Shown in pieces: positions 1-6,288 of a stretch of 6,471 bases of DNA. How positions within the stretch are numbered: position 1 is the first letter of the stretch; each line of letters starts with the position of its first letter. The stretch comes from Pseudomonadota bacterium (GTDB lineage Bacteria; Pseudomonadota; Gammaproteobacteria; Pseudomonadales; Pseudohongiellaceae): NCBI GenBank assembly GCA_022563075.1, contig JADFOC010000163.1, positions 1 to 6,471 of the forward strand. Direction: 5' to 3'. Both the position numbers and the translations under genes were made by a program. Under the pieces are notes generated by a model, which saw only the letters and a program-made list of their open reading frames with translations, was not told the origin of the DNA and ran no database searches.

Positions 1-1498
1 AGGTCACCGCGAGAGAGATGTCCCTAATCATTCCGGTGCCCCACTCACCATAGCCCTGCTGCTGTAAGGCATGACCAAAACCACCCGAACCTCTGAAATT
101 TACCTGCAACACCACATAGCCATGGTGGGCAAAAAACTGTGCTTCAGCATTGAAATCTGGTGTGTCGCGAACGCCGATCGGACCTCCATGGGGAATCACA
201 ATCATGGCTTGGTCTGCCACCTCAGTTTTAGGTAGAGTCACCAGGCCATGCAGGTTCAACCCATCTCTGCTTTGTATGACGAACGGTATTACTTCAGCCA
301 TCTGCTCTTTGGGCAGCGAGGGGTTGGCGCTGCCAATTAGGGAGAGCCGGGTCGCTGCTACATCCATGAGGAAATAGTCGCCAGGTCTTTGCGGTCCCGA
401 GATGAAAATAATCGCCTTGCTGCCATCGCGTGTCGTGTTGGTCACGCGAACGAGCTCGCCGGGAAATGCGGCATCGAGACCTTTGTGCAATTCGATATCG
501 GCATGATCGCCTATGTAGTGAGTCTCGAGGGTATCACCGAAAAACTTCACGCCTAGAATCGCATCCCGCTTGTTGGACAGCACAATATCGTTGGGAGAAA
601 TATCGAAATTGGGATTCTGATAGACGATGATTGTCGATCTTGTCTCTGGAAAATACTGCACCAATCCGGTAGTACCAAAATCAGTCCTCTTCAGCATGAA
701 AAAGCTTTTGTTGTCCGGGCTGAAATCCAGAAACTGAACAGCCGTGTCGGTATCCTCCGCGGTGAAATCTTCGGAGATGTCTATCCACTGCGCATCATCA
801 TCAGCGCGATATTGAATCTGTGGTATGAACTCTTCGCTGATGGCAGTGGCGACCCGAACAATTCCTGCTCGATCTGAATGCAGATTTCCCCACGGTAATG
901 GACTGCGCACGGCGCGGCGAAGATTGGCCTGGGTTCGCCCGGTTAACGACACGGGTTGGTCATAGATATCCAACAGGTAGGAGGTTGGTCTGCTGCGGCC
1001 GGTCCTCCCTCTTCTTATCTCCAGACGCACTACGCGTACATGCTCTTCGTCATCCATGAGCATATTTGAGATGCCATAGCCGGCTATGTCGCCAGCCGCG
1101 GGACCTACCAATCTAAGCTTCCTGGTGTTATCGATGTTGAGCGCATAGATCTCACCCGATAACAAGGGGGCATCTAAACCACCAATGGTAATCACTGTCG
1201 AAAACAAGATCCTTTCATTATTCGCCCAATAGAATTCTCCCATTTTTTGGTTAGTGCGGGTGTCAAATTGCGCGACTATGGTATTTGACTCGATGTCCAT
1301 GATTATCAGCGAGCCTAAATTTTCTTTGGGTACCGCCATAGCCACATGCACACCGTCGGGAGATATTTTAATACCGTCGAAATCATTGAAGCGAAAAAAT
1401 GCCTCGGTGGTTAATGATTGACTGAGCAAGCTGAAAGGCGCGAGAGCAAAAAAGGAAAGCACCAGGAGTGTGAGGAAGGAGCGTTGGCGTGTGTTCAT
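1..1498 (-). CDS. S9-family (prolyl oligopeptidase-type) serine peptidase, exported; 3' end outside window
   Basis: Reading the minus strand from ATG at 1498 gives 499 uninterrupted codons that leave the window at position 1, so the gene is partial. The start is supported by GAGGA (1505-1509) six bases upstream and by a basic-hydrophobic signal peptide (about residues 1-27, MNTRQRSFLTLLVLSFFALA). Residues about 35-400 look like the beta-propeller of S9 peptidases, with SPDG-like turns near 46-49, 260-263 and 357-360. From about 405 the alpha/beta-hydrolase domain begins: HGGP (437-440, oxyanion-hole region), NFRGSGGFG (467-475) and GYGEWG (482-487) are S9 hallmarks. In this family the catalytic Ser (GxSxGG), Asp and His lie further on, so they are not visible. 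Known family role: cleaving short peptides, often as dipeptidyl- or acylaminoacyl-peptidase. Periplasmic location is inferred from the signal peptide. The subfamily (S9C is likely) is uncertain; the superfamily is secure. Confidence 0.9.
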   Translation of the reverse strand, partial: MNTRQRSFLTLLVLSFFALAPFSLLSQSLTTEAFFRFNDFDGIKISPDGVHVAMAVPKENLGSLIIMDIESNTIVAQFDTRTNQKMGEFYWANNERILFSTVITIGGLDAPLLSGEIYALNIDNTRKLRLVGPAAGDIAGYGISNMLMDDEEHVRVVRLEIRRGRTGRSRPTSYLLDIYDQPVSLTGRTQANLRRAVRSPLPWGNLHSDRAGIVRVATAISEEFIPQIQYRADDDAQWIDISEDFTAEDTDTAVQFLDFSPDNKSFFMLKRTDFGTTGLVQYFPETRSTIIVYQNPNFDISPNDIVLSNKRDAILGVKFFGDTLETHYIGDHADIELHKGLDAAFPGELVRVTNTTRDGSKAIIFISGPQRPGDYFLMDVAATRLSLIGSANPSLPKEQMAEVIPFVIQSRDGLNLHGLVTLPKTEVADQAMIVIPHGGPIGVRDTPDFNAEAQFFAHHGYVVLQVNFRGSGGFGHALQQQGYGEWGTGMIRDISLAVT

Positions 1499-1797
1499 GA
1501 TATTTCCTCATTCAAAGCGAATACCGATCGATATAATAGATCGAAATTGAAATCAAAGACATACTCATCGAACTGAGAGAACATAGAAATGCCAGACATC
1601 CCGTAAAACACCAGACGCGGTGCCTAGGCAGCTTGCTATGATTGCCTCAAGAGTGAGCCGGTGGCGGGCTTTTGTTGCAGGTATTTACTGCTGAGTTAAC
1701 CGACACAAAATTTGGCCGAGGGAATTGACAGCCTTATGTTGCTGACTAAGTAGAAGAGTTGATATCGGTGCTTTCCACTACCTAAAAATAAGTACCT
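1499..1797. other. Divergent intergenic region between S9 peptidase and ABC permease
   Basis: This 299-bp stretch separates two outward-facing genes and should hold both promoters. On the minus strand a TATTAT -10-like hexamer (complement of 1533-1538) sits inside an inverted repeat CGATC (1525-1529) / GATCG (1539-1543), but it lacks a good -35 at normal spacing. On the plus strand a perfect TTGACA lies at 1725-1730 without a clear -10. TGCCTAGGCA at 1621-1630 is a 10-bp palindrome. A weak 4-bp stem AGCC/GGCT (1656-1659/1667-1670) is followed by three further T. Only very short open frames occur (for example 18 codons starting ATGATTGCC near 1638), so I call no gene here. Confidence 0.6.
1725..1753 (+). 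promoter_or_regulatory. Possible promoter of the ABC permease gene
   Basis: TTGACA at 1725-1730 matches the sigma-70 -35 consensus exactly and points toward the permease start about 70 bases downstream. The -10 is poor: at 16-18 bp spacing the hexamers are TAAGTA, AAGTAG or AGTAGA, and the better TAGAAG (1751-1756) is 20 bp away. The promoter may therefore be weak or activator-dependent, or the TTGACA may be chance. Confidence 0.3.
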
Positions 1798-4209
1798 ATG
1801 ATAAAGAGTTTTTTTAGAATCTCTCTGCGCCGACTCGCCAGGGAAAAAAAATACGCGATGATCTGCCTCTCCAGCCTGTCACTGGGAATTACCTGTTGCC
1901 TGATTATTTCTCTCTATCTGTTAAGTGAGCTCACCTACAATAGATTCCATGAGAATCACCGACGTATCTATCGCGTAGTCACTGATTTCACCGGACTCGA
2001 ACTGGCATTTTCCGGGTATGAAATTGGCCCGATCCTGGTTCGCGATAATCCGCAATTTCTCAGTCATGTCAGATTTGCCAAAGCTTTCGAGAACGAATTC
2101 GATTATCGGGATAACAGTAGAGAGTGGGAGGAAGTGTATCTGACGGATGCAGATGTGTTCGATGTGTTTACACTCAACGTTATTCGCGGAGACATTGGCA
2201 CCGCCCTGAATGACCCTTACTCGATCGCCATCAGTCAATCCTTTGCGGAATTCTATTTCTCAGATGAAGATCCAATAGGAGAGATCTTAACTACCGAAAA
2301 GTACAGTTTCAGGGTGACGCTATTATTCGAAGACCTGCCCGCTAACGTGCAGCATCGTTACGATGCTCTGATGCCCTTCAAGCTGGTCGAAATTTACCAG
2401 CCAGAATCGATTGACGACTTCGGCCTTAGATTCTTTGCCCCAGAAAATTTCACTTACTTGTTGGTGCCGCCAAATTTCGATCCGACAATAATGCAGCAGG
2501 CCTCGGACAATCTGTATCAGACTTATATCGCGCCGGATTTCCCGGCTGATGCCGGTAGGCTTGAATTTTCCTTGCAACAACTAAGCGCTATTCATTTTGG
2601 CAGGGAAATCATCGGCGACCAAAAAACCGGAAATAGGGTGAATCTGGTCAGTTTCGCTGCCGTCGCTATGGTGCTGCTGGTGGTTGCGTGTATCAATTAC
2701 ATCAACCTGTCGACGGCAAGAGCCAGCAAGCGCGCCAAAGAAGTGGGCATGAAAAAAATATTCGGCGCCAGCAAGGCGCATCTCATTTGGCAGTTCTTGA
2801 GTGAGTCGATGCTCTATACCAGCCTGGCACTACTTATTGCCATGTTGGCAACGATCGCGGTACTCGAATTTGGCATTATTGACCGACTCGGTGGCCAAGC
2901 CCAGTTGCGACAACTGCTGGGCTATCCGAGCACGCTCGTCTTCATCGGCTTGGCCGGGCTACTGATTTGCTTCCTGTCCGGGATTTATCCGGCGTTCTAT
3001 TTAAGCTCACAACCGCTGATAAGAGCACTCAAGTCTGCTAGAAGCAGCTGGCGAAGTGGTTTGGCAATGCGACAACTGCTGGTGCTACTGCAATTCGTTG
3101 CATCCATCAGCATCATAGTCTGCGTTATCGCCATGCAGCGCCAGGTAACATTCTTAACGTCTACACCGTTGGGATTCAAGAAGGACGGTCAAATCGTCGT
3201 GCGCATACGAGGCGCGGATGCCATCGAGAGTATTCCCGCAATAATCGCGGAGTTAAGTCGACACAATGAGATTTCGGCGGCGGCAGCCATGCGCAGTGCA
3301 CCCGGCACGGGTATGACCGTCACCGTTCTTACAGTCGAGGGCAACGATGGTGAATCTGAGACCGCACCAATAAGCAGCTTCCAGGTGGGGCCGAACTACT
3401 TCGATGTCTTGCAGATCGAACTTCTCCTGGGAAGAGTTTTCAGCGACGATGGTGGTGACCGGGAACGTGGCCCGGCGTTGGTGAATGAAACTTTCGTCAC
3501 CGAGATGGAATGGGAACAGCCATTGGGCAAACACATCGGTGGGTGGGAAGTCATTGGTGTAATAAAGGATTTTCATTATCGGCCCCTGCATGATCCGATA
3601 GAACCGATGGTGCTTACGCCATTGCCTGCGAGCATTCCTGAAGAGTTTACAGAAAGTCAGAGAGAAGATCTCAGTCGTGAGATTGTCATTAGTACCACCG
3701 GGAGAAATATCGCCGAGACGGCACAATATATCGAGGGGATCATTTCTCAGTTTACCTCGCAGGCCGTCATCCAGCAGAAACCATTAAGCGAAATCTGGAA
3801 TGAGCACTACCAGGATGATGCCAACGCAATCAATCTGGTCGGCGTGTTCGCCGGTGTTAGCGTGCTCTTATCCCTCCTGGGACTCGCCGGCATGGCTTCT
3901 TACGCTATCGAGCAACGCAATAAAGAGATTGCGATCAGAAAAGTACTGGGCGCCTCGGTAACGAACATTCTTGCCTTGCTTTGCAAAAACTTGCTCGCGG
4001 TAATTTCGGTGGCTATCTTACCTGCCATCTTGATTGGCTACTATGCCACCAATGTCTGGCTGCAAAGATTCGCCTATCAGGCCGACTTTAGTGTCGTTCC
4101 CTATCTGGCAGCGATAGTTATCGTCTCGACAGTCAGTATTGCTACCTTACTCATTCAATCGTACCAATCGGCTCAGGCTAACCCGATTAATAAATTACGC
4201 TACGAGTAA
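1798..4209 (+). CDS. ABC transporter permease, FtsX/MacB-type with two MacB_PCD-FtsX halves
   Basis: This 803-residue protein has the layout of FtsX/MacB-family permeases duplicated in one chain. Hydrophobic segments fall near residues 21-44, 283-303, 333-357, 378-402, 426-446, 678-703, 722-750 and 767-786, with large extracytoplasmic MacB_PCD-like regions at about 45-282 and 447-677. Each half carries the family's cytoplasmic loop after its FtsX helix: KEVGMKKIFGAS (315-326) and KEIAIRKVLGAS (709-720), which should contact the ATPase. GVIKDFHYRPLHDP (587-600) is a typical second-half motif. The N-terminus (MIKSFFRISLRRLAREKKYA) fits the usual start of such permeases, which favours ATG 1798 although no clear Shine-Dalgarno is visible (AAATAAGTACCT precedes it). 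Family members move lipoproteins, peptides or antibiotics, or act mechanically, with a separate LolD/MacB-like ATPase. No ATPase gene is present here and both neighbours are on the opposite strand, so the substrate is unknown. Confidence 0.93.
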   Translation: MIKSFFRISLRRLAREKKYAMICLSSLSLGITCCLIISLYLLSELTYNRFHENHRRIYRVVTDFTGLELAFSGYEIGPILVRDNPQFLSHVRFAKAFENEFDYRDNSREWEEVYLTDADVFDVFTLNVIRGDIGTALNDPYSIAISQSFAEFYFSDEDPIGEILTTEKYSFRVTLLFEDLPANVQHRYDALMPFKLVEIYQPESIDDFGLRFFAPENFTYLLVPPNFDPTIMQQASDNLYQTYIAPDFPADAGRLEFSLQQLSAIHFGREIIGDQKTGNRVNLVSFAAVAMVLLVVACINYINLSTARASKRAKEVGMKKIFGASKAHLIWQFLSESMLYTSLALLIAMLATIAVLEFGIIDRLGGQAQLRQLLGYPSTLVFIGLAGLLICFLSGIYPAFYLSSQPLIRALKSARSSWRSGLAMRQLLVLLQFVASISIIVCVIAMQRQVTFLTSTPLGFKKDGQIVVRIRGADAIESIPAIIAELSRHNEISAAAAMRSAPGTGMTVTVLTVEGNDGESETAPISSFQVGPNYFDVLQIELLLGRVFSDDGGDRERGPALVNETFVTEMEWEQPLGKHIGGWEVIGVIKDFHYRPLHDPIEPMVLTPLPASIPEEFTESQREDLSREIVISTTGRNIAETAQYIEGIISQFTSQAVIQQKPLSEIWNEHYQDDANAINLVGVFAGVSVLLSLLGLAGMASYAIEQRNKEIAIRKVLGASVTNILALLCKNLLAVISVAILPAILIGYYATNVWLQRFAYQADFSVVPYLAAIVIVSTVSIATLLIQSYQSAQANPINKLRYE

Positions 4210-4223
4210 AATTCCGCGAGTAG

Positions 4224-4258
4224 CTTGCCTGCGATTTTATCGAATCAAAACAGGTAAG
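4224..4258. terminator. Candidate hairpin between convergent genes
   Basis: The 65-bp gap between the two convergent stop codons contains CTTGCCTG (4224-4231) facing CAGGTAAG (4251-4258), an 8-bp stem with one G-U pair. A small inner GATT/AATC stem lies in the 19-base loop. No U-run follows on either strand, so this is at best a weak or bidirectional terminator; it may be chance. Confidence 0.3.
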
Positions 4259-4274
4259 AATGCTTAGCTTCGAA

Positions 4275-5198
4275 CTAGAAAACCATCGAAAGTGCAACCC
4301 CGGCGATGAGCGCATAGAGTACCTTAGGTAGCCACAACATGATCTTGTCCACTTGGAGATTGAGATACTCTTCTGCCAGGGCCGTTTGCTGCGCCAGGCT
4401 CTGGGGAATTTTTCCACTGGCTTCGGCGGCGACTAAGACACTCTTCAATTCGGCGTTGGGCAGCAAACCGCTGTCGGTCAGGGCCTTGCTCAGTGACTCC
4501 CCCTTTTTTACAGCGATCACAGCACTGGCCGTGGCAGTTCGATAGGCAGGCGCAGCGATGAGTCCCTGCATGGCCCGTAACGCGGTCGCCGCATCCGTGC
4601 CGGCGGCCAATTGCCAGCCCAGTAAATCGAGCCAATGGGTAGTGAAGCTCCATTGAAACGTTTTTCTGTCCCGCCCGCCAAATTGCCAGGCCAGTCCTAA
4701 CCACCACCAGCCATCCCGCAGACTCGCTTTGGCGATTGCCTGAATAAGGAAATAGACGATCAAACATTTGCTGGAATTGATGAAAAGGATGCTGGACAGT
4801 CGCTCCGGCGCGTCGAGGCCGGCGGTAATCGATCCGGTTACCCAGCCGACGATCAGCAGGCAATACAACAGCACCCATTTTGATTTTAATTGGCGCCGAC
4901 GTGCCGCCCGTCGCTCATTATCCGCGGCCAGGCGCAACAAGGCAGAATCCAGGCGCCCGGCATCGTCGGCGGCCATCAGAAATATTTGCTGCGCCGGCGT
5001 GACCATGCCAAAGCGCCCCAGGGCCTGGGCTAAGGCGCTGCCCTTGCGCAGCGCGGCGAGTATCAGTTGACCCGCGCGATGATCGCTGGCACTGGATTTC
5101 TCCCAGGCTTGCGCCATGGGAATGCCGGTGGTGATCATGGTGGCGAGCTCGCGGAATTGCTGTGTTGTCAGGGGCGGGTTATTAAGGATTGATTTCAC
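4275..5198 (-). CDS. GspF/PilC-like inner-membrane protein (type II secretion system F family)
   Basis: The minus-strand frame from GTG at 5198 to TAG at 4275-4277 encodes 307 residues with two T2SSF-type repeats. Repeat 1 spans about 12-127: FRELATMITTGIPMAQAW, then GSALAQAL and DDAGRLDSALLRLA, ending in a helix near 107-127. Repeat 2 spans about 185-307: WQLAAGTDAATALRAM, GESLSKAL, AEASGKIPQSLAQQ and a C-terminal helix near 285-306. A middle membrane segment lies near 133-156. GspF and PilC are the polytopic platform proteins that couple the assembly ATPase to pseudopilus or pilus growth. Usual length is about 400 residues; here the cytoplasmic N-terminal extension before repeat 1 is missing. 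GTG is the only plausible start: an in-frame stop (TAA, near 5238) lies 12 codons upstream with no other ATG, GTG or TTG between. No GspE, GspG or pilin gene is in the window, so the partners and exact process are unknown. Confidence 0.88.
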   Translation of the reverse strand: MKSILNNPPLTTQQFRELATMITTGIPMAQAWEKSSASDHRAGQLILAALRKGSALAQALGRFGMVTPAQQIFLMAADDAGRLDSALLRLAADNERRAARRRQLKSKWVLLYCLLIVGWVTGSITAGLDAPERLSSILFINSSKCLIVYFLIQAIAKASLRDGWWWLGLAWQFGGRDRKTFQWSFTTHWLDLLGWQLAAGTDAATALRAMQGLIAAPAYRTATASAVIAVKKGESLSKALTDSGLLPNAELKSVLVAAEASGKIPQSLAQQTALAEEYLNLQVDKIMLWLPKVLYALIAGVALSMVF

Positions 5199-5231
5199 AG
5201 GCTCAAGGGTCGATGGCTTGGATGACTTACT

Positions 5232-5260
5232 GTTTTAGCCTTTACCCGAGTTCATTTCAA
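5232..5260 (-). promoter_or_regulatory. Putative sigma-70 promoter of the GspF-like gene
   Basis: On the minus strand, TTGAAA (complement of 5255-5260, 5 of 6 to the -35 consensus) is separated by exactly 17 bp from TAAAAC (complement of 5232-5237, 4 of 6 to the -10). Transcription would start near 5225 and leave a leader of about 27 bases before the GTG start at 5198, which fits the gene well. No convincing Shine-Dalgarno is seen before that GTG (CTTGAGCCT precedes it). Confidence 0.45.
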
Positions 5261-5267
5261 CTCTACC

Positions 5268-5289
5268 GGCGATTGTATCGCCTGGCGAT
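5268..5289. repeat. Three-part GGCGAT / ATCGCC / GGCGAT repeat between divergent promoters
   Basis: GGCGAT (5268-5273), ATCGCC (5277-5282) and GGCGAT (5284-5289) form two overlapping inverted repeats that share the middle element. The cluster sits 8 bp upstream of the minus-strand -35 candidate and about 40 bp upstream of the plus-strand one. It could be an operator read by one regulator of both genes, or alternative RNA hairpins. Confidence 0.45.
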
Positions 5290-5299
5290 GCAGCTTTTT
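5274..5299 (+). terminator. Intrinsic-terminator-like hairpin without an upstream plus-strand gene
   Basis: On the plus strand TGTATCGC (5274-5281) pairs with GCGATGCA (5285-5292) around a CTG loop, an 8-bp stem with one wobble pair, and five T follow at 5295-5299. The form is that of a short rho-independent terminator. No recognisable plus-strand gene ends here; the nearest plus-strand gene is the permease more than 1 kb away. Confidence 0.35.
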
Positions 5300-5330
5300 C
5301 CCGTCGAGGGAATTCTGTGAAATAAATGTT

Positions 5331-5359
5331 TTGGTATTTTTACAACAGAACCGTTTATT
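5331..5359 (+). promoter_or_regulatory. Putative sigma-70 promoter of the lipoprotein gene
   Basis: TTGGTA (5331-5336) and TTTATT (5354-5359) are separated by 17 bp, each matching 4 of 6 consensus bases. A start near 5366 would leave a leader of about 25 bases that contains the AGGAG ribosome site. The region is AT-rich compared with both flanking genes, which supports a promoter here. Confidence 0.42.
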
Positions 5360-5376
5360 CTTGCGGTACCGAAATT

Positions 5377-5381
5377 AGGAG
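5377..5381 (+). promoter_or_regulatory. Ribosome binding site of the lipoprotein gene
   Basis: AGGAG is followed by nine bases and then ATG at 5391. It is a strong Shine-Dalgarno that fixes the start, and the best one visible on the plus strand of this window. Confidence 0.75.
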
Positions 5382-5390
5382 TGTAACCAG

Positions 5391-6137
5391 ATGAGCCTGA
5401 AGCCGAGCAATGGTGGTGCGACTGCGGTAGGGATGCTGCTGTGTTTTACCCTGGCGCTGGGTGCCTGCGGTGCCGATGATGCGGTTGACACTGCCGCCGA
5501 GAGTTTAGCTGAGACCGACACCGAGGACGTTCCCGAGTTCAAGGAGATGGGCGGCGCTCAGTCGGTAACCAGTTTCTTTATTACCAGCGTAGGGACTGGC
5601 AGCGGCGGCGACCTTGGTGGGCTAGCGGGAGCCGATGCCCATTGTCAGGCACTGGCAGCAGCCGAATATGCGGGGGATCATACCTGGCGGGCCTATCTGA
5701 GTACGGTGGCCAGCGACGATCAACCAGCGGTCAACGCGCGCGACCGGATCGGCAACGGTCCCTGGTACAACGCCGAGGGTTTGCTCATCGCAGCCAATAT
5801 CGAGGCACTGCATGGCGGCGATAACAGGATTAATAAAGAGAAGGCGGCAACCGAGCGGCTTAATCCCGTGAACGGTGTTGGTGATACACCCAACCGGCAT
5901 GATATTTTGACCGGCTCACGAGCCGACGGTACCGCCTTCGACGGCGATGACGAGTACAGCTGTGGCAATTGGACATCGAGCGATGCGGGCCGCGCACAGG
6001 TGGGGCATCACGACCGCATGGGTCAGGGAGATGGCGCCGGTTCGCGGACTTCTGCGCACGTGACGCGTGGTTGTAGTCAGCAAGATCTCGAGAGCACCGG
6101 TGGAGCAGGCCTGTTCTATTGTTTCGCCATCGATTGA
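5391..6137 (+). CDS. Secreted lipoprotein with endostatin-like (C-type-lectin-fold) domain
   Basis: This 248-residue protein begins with a lipoprotein signal (hydrophobic 11-25, lipobox LGAC with Cys26). The +2 residue is Gly, not Asp, so outer-membrane sorting is expected. An acidic linker (27-55) tethers a domain from about 58 to the end. That domain resembles vertebrate endostatin (collagen XV/XVIII C-terminus) in order: AHCQALAAA (83-91), TWRAYLST (98-105), AVNARDRIGNGPW (113-125), ILTGSRADG (172-180), CGNWTS (191-196), RGCSQ (226-230), LFYCFA (241-246). Cysteines 85, 191, 228 and 244 follow the endostatin order, where first pairs with last and second with third, so two nested disulfides are predicted. 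The GGLAGADAHC part also recalls DUF1554 proteins of Leptospira. Related bacterial proteins are, to my knowledge, sometimes annotated as lectins; ligand and function are not known from sequence. Start fixed by AGGAG; own promoter likely. Gene certain, fold likely. Confidence 0.88.
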   Translation: MSLKPSNGGATAVGMLLCFTLALGACGADDAVDTAAESLAETDTEDVPEFKEMGGAQSVTSFFITSVGTGSGGDLGGLAGADAHCQALAAAEYAGDHTWRAYLSTVASDDQPAVNARDRIGNGPWYNAEGLLIAANIEALHGGDNRINKEKAATERLNPVNGVGDTPNRHDILTGSRADGTAFDGDDEYSCGNWTSSDAGRAQVGHHDRMGQGDGAGSRTSAHVTRGCSQQDLESTGGAGLFYCFAID

Positions 6138-6172
6138 CGATCAACGTCGCCCTGATATAGATTTCGGTAAGA

Positions 6173-6190
6173 ACAATTTCTAGAAATTGT
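6173..6190. promoter_or_regulatory. Perfect 18-bp palindrome, possible operator
   Basis: ACAATTTCT (6173-6181) and AGAAATTGT (6182-6190) are exact reverse complements with no spacer. The site lies 36 bp past the lipoprotein stop and about 98 bp before the next start. Its last base overlaps a TATATT hexamer (6190-6195, 5 of 6 to the -10). Lack of a following T-run argues against a terminator. A dimeric regulator binding here would sit in the spacer of that promoter. Confidence 0.5.
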
Positions 6191-6195
6191 ATATT
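6190..6195 (+). promoter_or_regulatory. Possible -10 element for the storage-protein-like gene
   Basis: TATATT matches 5 of 6 bases of the -10 consensus and would start transcription near 6202, leaving a leader of about 87 bases. No good -35 is found 16-18 bp upstream (GTAAGA, GGTAAG or TAAGAA), so it may need an activator or may be chance in AT-rich DNA. Confidence 0.28.
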
Positions 6196-6288
6196 GCATT
6201 GGTAATAGTCCTATTCCCGAAGTAGACAGATTTTGGGTCTGCGCCACTGCTGATACCTACTTGATGAGACAAACCGTAGATAAATGCA

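Noticed and set aside
150..630. Two short plus-strand open frames (150-377 and 430-630)
   Set aside because: They lie opposite the long S9 peptidase frame, show no recognisable domains, and have no ribosome site worth noting.
1656..1673. AGCC/GGCT hairpin with following T residues as a terminator
   Set aside because: The stem is only four base pairs with a seven-base loop, the T-run is short, and no gene ends upstream on the plus strand.
1921..3726. Minus-strand open frames inside the permease gene, the largest 157 codons at 3253-3726
   Set aside because: They are opposite a well-conserved permease and their translations look like random, low-hydrophobicity shadow sequence.
4324..4878. 184-codon minus-strand frame overlapping the GspF-like gene
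   Set aside because: It is the same strand in another frame of a gene with clear family motifs; the product is rich in R, G and H without domains.
4768..5070. 100-codon plus-strand frame
   Set aside because: It is antisense to the GspF-like gene and Arg/Ala-rich, as expected from the complement of an Ala-rich GC-rich gene.
1717..5314. Ten-base match CGAGGGAATT found near 1717 and again near 5305, both in promoter regions
   Set aside because: Several ten-base matches are expected by chance in a window of this size, so a shared regulatory site is not supported.
5622..6144. Minus-strand open frames of 82-94 codons across the lipoprotein gene
   Set aside because: The plus-strand frame has a strong ribosome site, a lipobox and a recognisable domain, so these are shadows.
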